Source: Axinella damicornis (Eukaryota; Porifera; Demospongiae; Axinellida; Axinellidae). From it: 64,000 nt of DNA. Shown here piece by piece: positions 22,237-35,000 of this stretch. Location: contig OZ007507.1 in NCBI GenBank assembly GCA_963931865.1, positions 19,533,985 to 19,597,984 on the forward strand, read 5' to 3'. The notes under the pieces are model-generated. The model saw only the letters and a list, made by a program, of their open reading frames with translations, was not told the DNA's origin and ran no database searches. The stretch's first letter is position 1. Each line of letters begins with the position of its first letter. Both the position numbers and the translations under genes were made by a program.

Positions 22237-24764
22237 GACACTGTGTACCAATGAGTATTCCCATTCCATTCCTGCACAGTTCCATTAAGTTTGTGCCATC
22301 CCATTCCTTCCATTCCATTCCTGCACAGTTCCATTATGTTCCTGCACAGTTCCATTCCATTCCTGCACAGTTCCATTCCATTCCTGCACAGTTCCATTAT
22401 GTTCCTGCACAGTTCCATTCCGTTCCTGCACAGTTCCATTCCATTCCTGCACAGTTCCATTCCATTCCATTCCTGCACAGTTCCATTCCATTCCCACACA
22501 GTTCCATTAAGTTTGTGCCATTCCATTTCTGCTGTTGCTCACACAACTTCCTACCTACTTATTGTGAAGCAATATCAGGTACTATCCCAGGGACTGTACC
22601 CAGGACATCTGCCGTACCTAGTATTGCTGTGATCAGTTTAGCCTCCCCCTTTTTATGGCTGTGTGTTACATTGTAGAATCTCAGTAATGTGTACATTGCA
22701 CACTCCCGTTTCGTGGTTCTATGTACGATTGATGCTGATGTCAGCTTTGGAGAGAGAGAATTAATCCACTGAAATATTCTGGAACCAGCTTACAGCATTT
22801 GAGTGACAGTATGATTGAGCCAGAGGCTGTGGTGGTGGATGTACAGTCAAACCAGTCAAAACCAGTCAATTCGCAGTTGATCTCCATGCACTTATCCTAG
22901 GCAGTGTAACAAACTGAGACAGTTGAAGTCGGCTGAGGTCTCTAGCCAGTGCTGCTATAGCAGACTTGCTTCTGTTCCTCTGCCATGGGTTCAGTGTTAG
23001 AATGTCTGACTAGTGACAGAAGGTCGTGGGTTAGAATCCCAGCTGGTCCCAGAATTATTCATTTCTCTCTACCAAGCTTGCATCATTACACACTCCCAGT
23101 AGGAGAAAATAAATGGAAGAGAAATGTTGCTATTAGGATTGACTTGAATTTGATTTTAGGCTTATAACAGATTGGGAAGATGTGAGCAAGCCATTGGAGA
23201 TTGCAATACAGCAATTAAGGTGGGCGTGGTTTCATAAACACAGAAAAAGACTTGCAATAGTCACACACACACGCACACACACCTTGCTCACACGCTCACA
23301 TACACACCATGCTGACCACATCATGCTTGCACACAGTCACATATATACCACACACACACCACCAACACCATAATGCACGACCACACACCAATTCTTCCCT
23401 TGTGGCAGTTGGAACCCAACACTCTGAAGGCCTACCTACAGAAGGGAAAGGCCTACACATCACTGCAAAACTTCAAGCAGGTACCTTCAGGGGTCATTGA
23501 TGTAACAAGAGATTACTATAGATTACTGGAGATTACAAGAGATGCATGTGTGTTAATTTGGGCAAGCCGTATACACTAGTTGCTTACAAAGCAGCTTGGG
23601 AACGAGACTAGCTATAGAGTACGAGCTAGTGGATGTAACCTCGTTCCCAGCCCCCACCCCAGCTATTGTCGCTTGCAGTATTGCATTGACAGTAGCTGGG
23701 GTGGGGCCTGGGTATGAGGCTAGGTGCCGTGGGGCAGTGATCAGCTCACTGGCAGCTGACCTTTCCCAGATACAATACTGCCGGTAGTGACAGTTGAACA
23801 GCTGCATTACTGACTGCTGTGATTCTAAAGCAGTTGTGCATGACATCATCACATTAGCTTCCACAATAATTGTACACAGGGAGTGCATGAGGACAATGGC
23901 TGTGCATAGCTGAACCTTGCATTCAAGTGCCACCTGCACTCCTGGAGGGCAAATGGTGGGGTAAACTCAATGCCTTACATTACTTTCACCTTGTGAATAC
24001 TGCAGCGAACTCTCATTCACACAGCTTGTCCCAAGAGCACATGACGATGATGTCATCATGCAGTGCCACTGCACTCTTACTCATCCTTATGACTTGAGCC
24101 TGTATGTGATGTCATACACTCTCAACAAACGGTTGGGGCCAGCAATGGTGGACAGGAAGACATAGGCACTCCTGTCTCCACCACCAAGGTTAGTTTCAGC
24201 ACAAACATACGAATGACAGACTTGCGCCTGTACGTATGTGATGTCACTCAACAAACGGTTGGAGCAAGCGATGGTGGGCTGGAAGACGTAGGCACTAGCT
24301 CCTGTCTCCACCCACCACCAAGGTTAGTTTCAGCACAAGGAACAACAGTGATCACAATCGTGGTTTGAATCTTGCTTCAGCACAAACATTATACAAACAA
24401 CGGTGATCACGATAGTACGTCTGAATCTGGTTGGCCTTTCCTGAGTGTTGTATGGTTTATTTTACATTGCGTGGAACGATAATTCCCCTACCAGGAGTGT
24501 GATTATAATCACTTATCATTCTATGGTCAATCGTTGATCTGATCTATACTTCTCTGTTCTCTGAAGGCTGAAGATTGCTACCAAGAGGCTTGCGTGCTGT
24601 TCCCCCAGCAGGCAGACCTAATCAGAGGTACCTCGAGCTCCCACACACACACACTGCCGTGTGCAGTCACTTGTTCACTTTTTCCATATCATCTCATCTT
24701 AGGCTACATTCAAGAACTACATGAGACGAATGAGCATAAAGCTGCTTCAATTACACAAACATGA
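21001..24764 (+). CDS. TTC12-like TPR protein
   Basis: Seven exons with matching phases: 21001-21067, 21209-21415, 21966-22162, 23160-23219, 23409-23480, 24567-24627 and 24703-24764, giving 241 aa. The N terminus ADFLAKVDEI parallels the TTC12 start (LQKFLKNVDEI). A charged segment ARERAERRKEGER leads into three TPR units: KKRGNKAFRREEYDSAVEHY with LYTNRALAYNRL, then QAIGDCNTAIKLEPNTLKAY with LQKGKAYTSLQNF, then AEDCYQEACVLFPQQ. TPRs are protein-docking helices; TTC12 in vertebrates acts in cytoplasmic assembly of ciliary dynein arms. Vertebrate TTC12 continues with armadillo-like repeats (about 700 aa), but here a stop follows the TPRs, so this is a TPR-only form or an alternative 3' end. 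TTC12 orthology is my best match, but other TPR co-chaperones are possible. Confidence 0.8.
22137..22252 (+). repeat. Decayed copies of a TTC12 exon end in the intron
   Basis: The exon 3 end gacactttataccaaccgtg plus ccttg is followed by gacactgtgtaccaatcgtg plus ccttg, a G-run of about 30, and gacactgtgtaccaatgag. The second and third look like tandem duplicates of the exon's last 26 bases; neither extends the reading frame usefully. Confidence 0.7.
22255..22525. repeat. Minisatellite of cctgcacagttccatt units
   Basis: About a dozen copies of a 16-26-bp unit built from ccattcctgcacagttccat, in a TTC12-like intron. Confidence 0.9.
22987..23057 (+). mobile_element. tRNA-derived SINE head
   Basis: gggttcagtgttagaatgtc resembles an A box and gtgggttagaatcccagc a B box, spaced as in a tRNA. 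An AT-rich body follows. No intact tRNA fold is expected. Confidence 0.45.
23636..23723. mobile_element. MITE, TAGCCTCGTT family
   Basis: Left arm aacctcgttcccagcccc accccagct, right arm agctggggtggggcctgggtatgaggcta, with a loop cgcttgcagtattgcattg. A foldback of about 35-base arms. Confidence 0.75.
24095..24330 (+). repeat. Dispersed repeat, tandemly doubled
   Basis: The unit from tgatgtcatacactctcaac to accaaggttagtttcagcac occurs twice in a row (period about 135). It is related to the repeat in the DCAF8 introns at 10315-10640. Confidence 0.65.
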
Positions 24765-25569
24765 ATCCCAGATCTACCCCTTCACATGCAGTTAACTTAA
24801 TTCACTTCGTCAGATCTTGTCCTCACAGTACTAGTGATTACCTTCATGCATGCTATCATGTTTTCAAGAGTTTTTAGTGAACACTAGGATAGTTTATCGA
24901 TAAAGCAAGTCTAGTACCGGTAGTTCATTTCTTGGCCATTTACATACGCAAGTGGGCTTAATTGAGAGGCATTAAAGGATATATATCTCAACTGCTGGGT
25001 TGTGGAGATCTTCATGCATCTAATTAGGGAATACTTGATAGAGCTACCTACCCCCCACTCCTTAACTTGTACTGCAGTGGGTTGCCACGGTATATTACAA
25101 CACACACTACCTCCCACTTCCAGTTTGGGTTGCTATTGTAACACTACACACTACAAGAAGAATTGGAGCTCCCATTTATGGTGCAGTTCTGATTGCCATG
25201 GTAACACATACACACAAGTATTGATTACAACACAAAAATAGTGACACAGATGAACAAGGAATTGTGCCCAGACCTCAAACCCCTGCCAGACAGTGCAGGG
25301 TCCGGGCACGACACTAGGTATAACAGTGAAATTAGACTAACAACAGTTGAGGACACCGTACAAGAAATATACATGTATATGGGGTCTAAAGGTTTAGTTA
25401 GTCAAACATGGAGAGAGGAAACTACAACAGACTTCAGAATCTGGTACATTACAGAGCAACAAGAACTTAACATAGTTAATAGTCAATTACTTAACTCACA
25501 GATTTTCTTACAGTTTGAACAAACAAGTTACCTCTAATACACACAAACTACAATAAGCTCTATGTCATA
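24765..25569. other. Convergent intergenic region
   Basis: Lies between the stops of the TTC12-like gene (+) and ETS gene B (-), so it should contain both 3' UTRs. No gene was seen. Confidence 0.5.
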
Positions 25570-26045
25570 TTACAGCTCTGATTTTACATGAATGTCAGAA
25601 TTATTGCTAATGTGCTGATTGCCAAAGGGAAGCTGCACAGCCTTGGTGTTAGGTGTGTTAATGTGTTGGTCTCCAAAGGGAGGCTGTACGGCCTTGGTGT
25701 TAGTTGTGTTAATGTGTTGGTCTCCAAAGGGAGGCTGTACGGCCTGGGCGCTTCTTGACTTGACGTAATGTTGTACGTCACATGTGTACTTAAAGGTTAG
25801 TTTCTTTCCGGGAACTTTATCCATGATGCCTTTGCTGTAATAGTATCGCAGGCCTCTACTCAATTTATCATAGTTCATTTTTGGCTTGTTCTTGCGTGCA
25901 CCCCAGAGCATGGCAACGTCTTCGGGTTTTGTGATGCGGAATTCGTACCCGTTTCCGGTCCACTGGATCATGTGTGACTTGTCAGGCGAGAGCAGCAGGT
26001 CGAGCAAGAATTGCCAGAGCTGGATGGGGCCTCTGCCAGCTGGAA
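25570..26045 (-). other. ETS DNA-binding exon of ETS gene B with C-terminal repeats
   Basis: Starts after a ctccag acceptor in phase 1. The ETS winged helix is complete, with the two recognition-helix Arg of LRYYY present (SRGLRYYY). After the domain, a 57-bp unit repeats three times (25612-25750), giving [34 protein letters not shown] and [12 protein letters not shown]. Confidence 0.92.
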
Positions 26046-29000
26046 CTGGAGGGAGGAGGGATCAAGGAAGGCAGGTGGATTAGACAAAGGCAGGTGGGTC
26101 AGAAATGGATTAGAGGAAGGCAGGTGGGTCAGAAATGGATTAGAGGAAGCAAGAGACAGAGTGGGAACGTATTTGAGAGTGTGAAGGGATGCACAAGGCA
26201 AATACGGATTTGAAAACGTAGTTTATGGGAGAGAGAAGGCAGGTAGGTGTGAAGCCATGTGCATGACGGAAAGGCAGGAGGATAAGGATACAGCAGGTGG
26301 ATTAGAAAATGGACGATGTGACTAAAAAGTGGAAAGGCAATCCTAGCTCGATGTATCATGTTGGGTTCTCAACACCTCTAATAATAGCTCGAGTCCCACA
26401 TACCAACCAGAATGAGTGCACTCAATTAGGCATGTTTGCATTTTAAGGCTGCACTCTAAAACGATTTTAGTATCTCAACGCTCTTGTAATGTACCCTCAC
26501 GCCAGTGAGCTCCCGCCATTGCACAACACTTCATCACAGAAGGAACGAGATACCGACACTGGAAACCACCACAGCATGCTCTGCACCCACAGGGCAGACA
26601 GTACCTCCATTTAATTGTTACCACAAGAATGGTTCGCTATAACTTAATTTGGCTACGAACTTTTGCTGATTGAGGAACTAACAGCACAACTTCCTATAAT
26701 TTGCCAGGTCAACAGAACTTTGACTGCAGTAATTATCAATGACCACATAACTTCCTATATAGCCAGCCACCTCAACAATGACCACTCATGTGACTACCAT
26801 GGCAATTACATCATACAGGAAGTCACATGACCTGAACCCCTCCCTCAAACTTACAAGGAGGCAAGCTGGTTCCTTCCGGTGAAGGTGGGAGGGCAGCTAT
26901 GGGGCTAGCTTCAACGATCTCTTTCACCTCGTCACTGTTTAGTGCTTCGTGTTCGGGCGTGAGGGGAGTCATCGGATGCGCAGCCTGGAACATTGCCATG
27001 TTTGAGAGGATGAGTGGTGAGGCAGTGAAGTGCGAACTGGGGCTGCTACCCTGGGGAGGAGTCGGAAACCCCAGCATGGGGTCGCTAAACTTCATCTCCT
27101 TTGGGATTTGGATCATATTCGGTGGCGGAGTTCGCCTCATTCGTGGGACCTGCTCCACCTCCAGGTGCTGAGGTTCCCTGTTTGGTCGTTGGGATGTTTG
27201 TGCTGTGGAGCCAATCTGGGTGATATCGGGAAGAGAACTCGAGCGTCTCCGCTTTGGAGCCGATAACCTTGAATCTACATCCACTTCGGGGGATCGCACC
27301 CGCTTCTGCCCACGTAACGGGGACTTGATGTGCTCCTCCCTGGCCCATCCTTCTGAGGTGCCACTGTTCTGATTCATAGAGACAAATGTTATTGACCCGT
27401 CAGGCATAATGCACGGGACTTTGTCTGGCATTGCCCCAGGTTGAAGGCCCTGCAAGCTCTGGAACACGGACGAAGGATCCGTCACAACAACTGGTTTGCT
27501 GCTCTGCGGCGAGGGAGACATCAGCTGCTGCAGGGCGGCTTGGTAGTTGCCAAACATGGCAGCATACGGAGACATGGACACAGAAGGGCTGCACATGAGA
27601 GAGGCGGGGCTCGGAAGAGCGGGGTTGGAGGGGAGGTAGGTGAACATCCCTGCACTGGAATTAATAACAAAAGGGTGCATGGGTGACACCTTGGGGGACA
27701 CGGAGGACATGGGAAGCTGGATTGGGGATGGCTTCGGTGACAGCTTCGGCGAGCGCCTGGGAGAAGGATGTGGGGAGTGTCGGGGAGACCTGCTCGTACC
27801 AGAGGAAGGGGACGGAGCTGTGGAGATGCTCAGGGAACTCTGAGGCATTTTCGGCATTGAAACACCACCACCACCTTGCGGCGGAATGTTCTCAAACAGT
27901 TGCTTCAAAGTTTTCTCCTGCTCTTCAGGGGTCACTCCTGAACTGGATGGCAAAAGCTGCGGAGAGCTGCCGTGTGCCCTCAGGGAGAGCAGAGGGTTCA
28001 TCCCAAAGCCACTTGGCAGCACAGTGACAGGAAAATTAGGTTTCGTTGCCACCACCTTTTTTGAGATTTCAACACCAACATTCTTACTCCATTCCTTTGC
28101 CTCAGAAATGAACTTCAACTTGGACTCAACAAATTCAGGGTTGGGATCCTGCCGAGGCCTTGCCATCGATTTGCTTGCTTCGGCTTCATCTCCTTTCACC
28201 TTCTCATCTTCTTTCTGTTTCTTCTGAGCGACCATTCTCGACCCGGGAACGTTGGTCACTCTCCCCTGCTTATACTGGTCAATGTACTCAATCTTGTATT
28301 CGTTTAGTTTGCCATCTGTTGTCAGCGTAGAAGGGTTCGGAACGGATATCGGTTTGGGAGAAATGTTTGTATTATTGGGGTCGGATGGGTAAGCGATAAC
28401 ACCCTCCGGAGTGTACACAAACGTAGGAGCACTTTCTTGGTGAATCAGCATTCCATTCTTTCTTGCAGCCGCAGCAGCTGCCTTTCTCGACTCTTCAAGG
28501 CGATCGTGGTAGCTCAGTTTGTCCTGCTCGGACTGTATCCTCCGGACCTGGTGATGAGGGGTGTGTGTGAACAGTTCTCTGTTTGGATGTAGCCCGCCGC
28601 TGCTGAACGTTGGAATGCCCTTCTGGGCAGGAAGTTTCGTGGTTGAACATATGAGTGGAGATGGGAGAGTGGGCCGTGTGGAAGGGACCTTCGAGGCAGC
28701 TGGGCTGGTGATTGGGGCCCAGACCGAGCTGATTACCGAGACGTTTGTACTTAGGGAGAGGGGTGTGGTTGGGTGTAGGGTGGACGGTGGCGTGGAGGCT
28801 ACCTCAGGGCGACCTGTGGGGGGGGGGGGGGGGGAGGGGGGAGGGGGGGAGAGGCACATAGTGAGGGTTTCTGAATAATGAACACAATTTTCATTAGGGC
28901 TGAAACAAATGTGTGACAGTCCCGTGAAGGAGGACTTTTGCCAAATGTTTCTACACATCCCTCAAAAATGAGTTAACAACACTAATCATGACCTTGGGGG

Positions 29001-32000
29001 CTTCCCCATCACAAGTGTGAGCACTATTCGTTGCTATATAGTAGGAGCATAGTTACACCCACTAAAGTGCATTGGCCTCCAGGCGTTACATGGAATGCAC
29101 GTATGATAAAATCTGGCAACATTCTGCATCTCTGGTTGTGCAATGGCTACACAACATCGGTCAAGCGAGTGGGATCCTGTCTAAAGCAGAAGTGCCTCTG
29201 AAGTGAAACAGGCTAACAGATGTACTGTTAGATCGCTACTGTACGGATCGACAGACTAAGTATGTTTTCGTTGTATTGTTAATGCTTACTATGCCGTCTT
29301 TGGTCTGTCATTATCCTTCAGACAGGTTATTTCTTAGACAAGGGATCCATCCATCTTGCTGCTACAGTTTGTCCCGTGTTTCTAGCTGTTGTACAATGGG
29401 CGCTAGAGATCGAGAGTGAATAGCATAATTGCATTCCGGAATAATTTCTTCCAATGTGGGTAGAAAAATGGTATCAAGGATCGAGACCCAAATTTTAATG
29501 TTGTTTTGATGACAATCTCCATGGTTACAGAGCAAAAATGTGGCACAGGTGAAATATTGGTGTAACAACCATATTCGATTACAGTACAACAATATTGTTG
29601 CACCAACAAACATTGATGAGTAAGAGCCAGACATATTCAATCACCCAAGAAATGAGATCACGTCCACCATAATCAATAGGAGGTTGTGTTCATAGTGCTG
29701 GATGTTGTACCCCCTTCCACTGGTGACTGGATTGTCCTTTGACCCCTTAATGGTGTTTGCAAACAAACTTCCTGTTCTAGCTGTCCTATGCTGACAGCTA
29801 GGGCCCCGCCAACACAAACAAACTCCCTGTATGAAACCCCAGAGCGAAAGAATCATTGGGAATGTCGGACATTTTTCAACTACGATTTCTTGCCAATTAG
29901 GCCAAATGGTAGCCATATTAGGTCTGCATACCCCAATACATGTGCAGCCCATCCCATATTGACATGAATGGACCTGTCCCCACTTGTCAACCACAACAGG
30001 GCAAATGAGAGGTCCCAACTAATCACTTCTTGATGGAGACAAAAATTGGGAAGAAGATGAAGAGGTCACACCCTTGTCCAGTGGGCACACAGACATACTG
30101 AAAGTCCTTGGACAAAAAGGCAATGCGGTTTAATTTCACCTCCAAGTACCCTCTAGCCCAAGGCTCGTCTCCCAACGGGGGGGGGGGATCACCCTCTAGC
30201 CCAAGGCTTGTCTCCAAGGGGGGGGGGGGGGGGGGGGGGGGGGGAATCACCCTCTAGCCCAAGGCTCGTCTCCCAAGGGGGGGGGGGGGGGGGATCATCA
30301 CCCTCTAGCCCAAGGCTCGTCTCCCAAGGGGGGGGGGGGGGGAGGATCACCCTCTAGCCCAAGGCTCGTCTCCCAAGGGGGGGGGGGGGGGGGGGGGGGG
30401 GGGGGAGGATCACCCTCTAGCCCAAGGCTTGTCTCCCAAGGGGAGGAGAGGTCACAAGAAATTTAACTTGTGGGATTCAAACCTGGTCTCTAGTCAAATG
30501 CTTAAGTCCTTATATGGTCAGTAAAAGAAATAGTGATGTCATTTTCTGTTGTAGCCAAATGCGGTATGTTGTGTCTCATACAAACAAGTGCTAGCGCCTG
30601 GGTACATGTAGATCAAGAGTATAATGTATGTATCTATTTGCTGCCTTGAGGGGGGTTAGGGTTGTACGAGTGTATCAATTCCCCCCTTCCTCCTTCCCCC
30701 TCCCCTCCCCCATCAACCCCAGCAGCATTTGCGATCCTACACTGACCAGAGGAATGTAGAATTTATACGTGTAGAGCTACGGCAGTAGCAATGAATGAAG
30801 TTTGAATAAAAAGGAAGTGAGCATAGGGACCAGAATAGCCCCACTACACTCCGAGGTCAAGGGTCACCGCTATGTAATGTCCAGACTATGCTATATAGCA
30901 GTGTGGCGCCAAGAGGTTGGAAATGAAACCACCAGACAAGATTCACAGCCGCAAAGGAAGCCTGCTGGAAACCACTTATGGCCCTCACTTCCTGGAGATG
31001 GTATTCAGGGAGATTCCAGCCTGGCCAATATAAACACTTGTGCTAACAAGCAGCCCTAGAGGTCCCTGATTGGAGTGTTGATAGTTTCCTGTCAAACAAG
31101 CCCTGCCACGTTGTCTTCCTCCAGGGAACACACTGTTTATGCAGCCGCAGTGGCTGACATATAAACCACCTAGCCAGCTGCTGTATACTAACGATTTCCT
31201 TCCTGGCGCAAAGCCATCTTGAAAGCTCTTTCCAAGTAGCTGGGTTTCCAAAGCCAATATAAAATACTGCCTTGGGTGTAGCAAATGTTGTGTGACAGTC
31301 GTGTGAAATCATATGAGAGTCCTCTAAGGTCATGTGACAGTCATGTGAAGTGTGTGTGTCTCTACACATGTGTGCATTAGTAACTGTTACTACCTAAGGA
31401 TTCCAACTGTCAGTAGCACCATTAATTGGGTTGACATAACTACGAAGCAGTTCTCACCTGGGTATCAATTTGGTACCCATGGTGATCCACTTTGTCCTTA
31501 ACTTAGCAACACATTCAATGGCCTACTACTACCTACAGCCTTGCCTTTTTTGTTTTTTAGCAAAGAATTAGCTCTTGTTATTGAGGGGTACGTATACCTC
31601 ATCTCCATGTGAAAAAGGGAAAAACCCATAAAGCACCACTATATGGAGGCAGCCAATGCAGTGATCATGGGATTGACTCTGTGAGGTGAGGCAAGATAAT
31701 AGCCTCAGGCGTGGGAATGAGGCTGGACATTATACACCATCTACCATAGGCATAGGGTTAAATGCTAATTGGGTCCACTATCTACAAAGGTGTGAACAGT
31801 ACCTGTGAAGACATACTTGGCACCCATTGTCCACTACAATTTCCTCTTTCATGGTTTACCATGGGAATGTGTAAAGTAGAGTTAAGCAATTAGTAGCTTC
31901 AGTCCATTTGTCAGCCAGTCAAAAAATATCTAGCAGATTGGCTAAGGTGTTTCGAGAGTTCATACTTAAAAGCAAACAACGTACTCTTATGCACTGAATT

Positions 32001-35000
32001 CGTAAGTCAAAGCAGTTGTCATTTTGGCTCCACCCCTTTCTCTGTTAGTCAGCTTGTGTCATATGCCATCGTGCAAGCATAAACAAAACAGTGCATCGAT
32101 TTAAGTATATTCCCCGAACACACTACGCTACTCACGGGGAATTTCTCTTCCTTTGCGGAGCATTGTGTACACACATGCTCTAGTGAATTAGAATATTTGG
32201 AGGATTTGTTGACAATTAACAGTTACTTTCAAATACCATGACTGAACATTGGACAGCCGGCCACAAGACCTTCCTGGTGGTGACAACCAGTGCGTCCACG
32301 TGGCAATCAGCGTGTTGATGAAGTTAATGAGAAGGGAATTAGACACACTTGTTAGCCATCCTTCCTAACTGGTTAACAAGATCCCACACTTCCACATTTT
32401 TCAGAAAGATAAATATGTTGCTATGGATACAGCATGTGATTGGATTTGTGAAAACCTGACACTTTGTACCACTTTTAGATTTGTAACCAGTGAATATGCT
32501 TTTCATGAAACACGGGTAGACTTTAGAGGAGATGTACCTTAAACAAAGTGCTGCTGTCCTACCGGTTACCTGATATTGGTCTGAAAAACCACTGATCAGA
32601 ACTGAGCGGTGACAGCTCACAACGCTGAGGGTTTCAAGCTATTCAAGCTTCCCATTTGCTCTGCGGATAAACGAAGATCAGCTGTTCCCAGAGTCAGAGC
32701 TCTGACATCCAGGGACGTACGAGCAGAAATCAACAAAAATCACCCAAGTGCCAAATCTGGTAGGGTGAGCAAACTCAATTAAGCACTACACTCTGGACGT
32801 GTAAGTTCCTACTCTGGATGTGTAGTTCCTAGTCCGGTGGCAGCTAGCTCAGGTTTGAAACTGTGTCATATCACCCAAAACAACAAGCACGGTTTACAAT
32901 AAACAGGTCCATTTTGGTCATGGATGTGTAGGTACACAAACCAATGAGTTTTCAATCAGGATGTAAACAAGCTTAGTTACAATTACGATGTAATCAACCA
33001 CAGCCTGGTCAAAGTGGGCGTGGGGGGATACATCCACAGCTATGCACCCAATCCCTGATGTAACCACGACAACAGGCAGTATTGAAGTGAAGCTGCCAGT
33101 GACTTCCTGTATCGTATGTCAATCAAGCCATTCACTTTTTGTCAGCAGTTCAGTATATTTGCTACCCCTACTGTGTTCTATGAGATTCCACAGTAATCAG
33201 GTGACCTACAGCTTCAGGTTCATCAAATCTGCACTCCAATCCAACCTCTCTAACCACAAGGCTTGGAAACAATCCTCTGCAATCTCTTGCGCCCTCAAGG
33301 CAGACCACTAGTTTGTGACATCACAAAGTGTCAAAGCCAGGAGGAGTGTCCTGAAAGCGGTTGGATCATTATTCACTCAATTTTAGTTCAGAGGTTGAAT
33401 TCATGAAACAGACCCCTATACGTCATGACCTATTTTTCTTTTGAGGGCGAAAATCAAATTAGCTACGCTGTCAGCGTCCAAGCTGTTTTTCCAACATCCC
33501 AGCTCATTTGTGGTACTGTCTAAAGTCAGTTCTCAACCCGTTACTACGCGCTACAAGACAGACATATGACGCCACGATACATAGTATGGAAATAGCTGAT
33601 TTCCGGCAAAGGAGTTAAAAAACTTCAAAACTGCTCTAAACCGATTACACATTATGATGTAACAGAATTCCACTGCTTACTCAAAGAGGTATACATAAAA
33701 TGCAGGGACTCACCATGGTTACGGTCTGAAGGAATGCAAGGATTCCCCTTCAACCACACCGTGACACAGCCACTCATACTGATCCCCAGTAGCCCCACGT
33801 GGATTGGGGTTGGCTCAGAGAACAGGATCTGCCAGAGAGTATACAGCCCATCTCTGTCGATGCACATCGACAGCTGATCAAACTGTTCCAGCTTCAACTG
33901 CAAGTGGGAAGCATTTATGACGTTCATGTTTTTCAGTTTGTCGGCTGCTTCGAGACAGCTGTTTTTGTCAGTGTACAGGAGGGCGATAGCCAAGGGCTTT
34001 GTGTCGTCTTCACTTCCTGTCGTACCTAATGGACAACACAATCAAACAGTAAAAGCTTCCTATGACGGCAGGTCATCTACACAAGATGAATACAAGTACA
34101 ACACAAAAGTAAAAGTACTGAATCAGCTTGCCCACCTACAAGCGTACCCATTCAACACTTCCCTTTCTGCTGTTTGTGGAACACAATGGCCAGTTAATTG
34201 AGACACTATTCAGCAATTGACACTTGCCACTTGAATGAGGGAAACACAATTAGCCATACACAGTAACTAGGATGAGACTAACTGCCCACAGCACATACCA
34301 TACCAACAGGGCATAAATAAGTATCAGACTTCCACAATTGAGCCTTTTGCTCAAAAGGCCAAATACAAAGCGGTGGTTACTTTTAAATCTGATCAGCTGT
34401 TTGTCACCGAACCACATCAACCACATTGGGAGGTACTCCAACGCATTAAGTAGATTAAAAAAACGGAAGGAAGTCGTTGACAGAGGAGGAACTGAGAAGG
34501 AAAAGGCTGGTGGGAAGGGCCAGACGAAAGGTGTGAGCCGCTGACCTTAAAATAATACACACCAATTACTATTGGTGCTTGCAAATACCTATTAGGTTCA
34601 GCAGAGAAGTCCAGGAAGCTACCGCCTTCAAAAGATGGGAAAACCTTGCACAGTTGGATGAAAGAAAACCTACATGTAGTATGTCACACGAGATCAAAGC
34701 ACTGTTTGGGGGTCAGCTTGCCTATAGGGTTCTACCCCAAAGTCAGATGCCAGCAGACACCTGAGAAACACAATATCATATGGTACCAATCCTAAAACTC
34801 GACCACATTTCCTGAATTCTTACAGGCTTCGTGAAACCAACGGTATTCGATATTGGTCAGCAAGCATGCTGGAAGGCAGTTGGTACACCACTGGGATAGT
34901 ATTACAGACAAGGAAATGTAACAAAATACTACAAGTCGTTGAAAGCTTCTTCCAACAACAAGACGTTTATTGGCCCAACAGACAGAGGACTTCCAGCATA

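Larger units (their letters stand above)
28814..33713. other. Large intron of ETS gene B; no gene seen
   Basis: 4.9 kb between the novel-domain exon and the low-complexity exon. It holds the poly-G minisatellite at 30150-30445, a tRNA-like SINE head near 30455-30530 (-), and a MITE end near 31710. Open frames at 29362-30018 show no recognisable protein features. Confidence 0.5.

Noticed and set aside
27400..28227. Plus-strand frames opposite the ETS gene B low-complexity exon
   Set aside because: Shadow frames of a long GC-rich coding exon.
29362..30018. Minus-strand frames of 92 and 125 codons
   Set aside because: No recognisable domain, lie inside an ETS gene B intron, no coherent splice sites.
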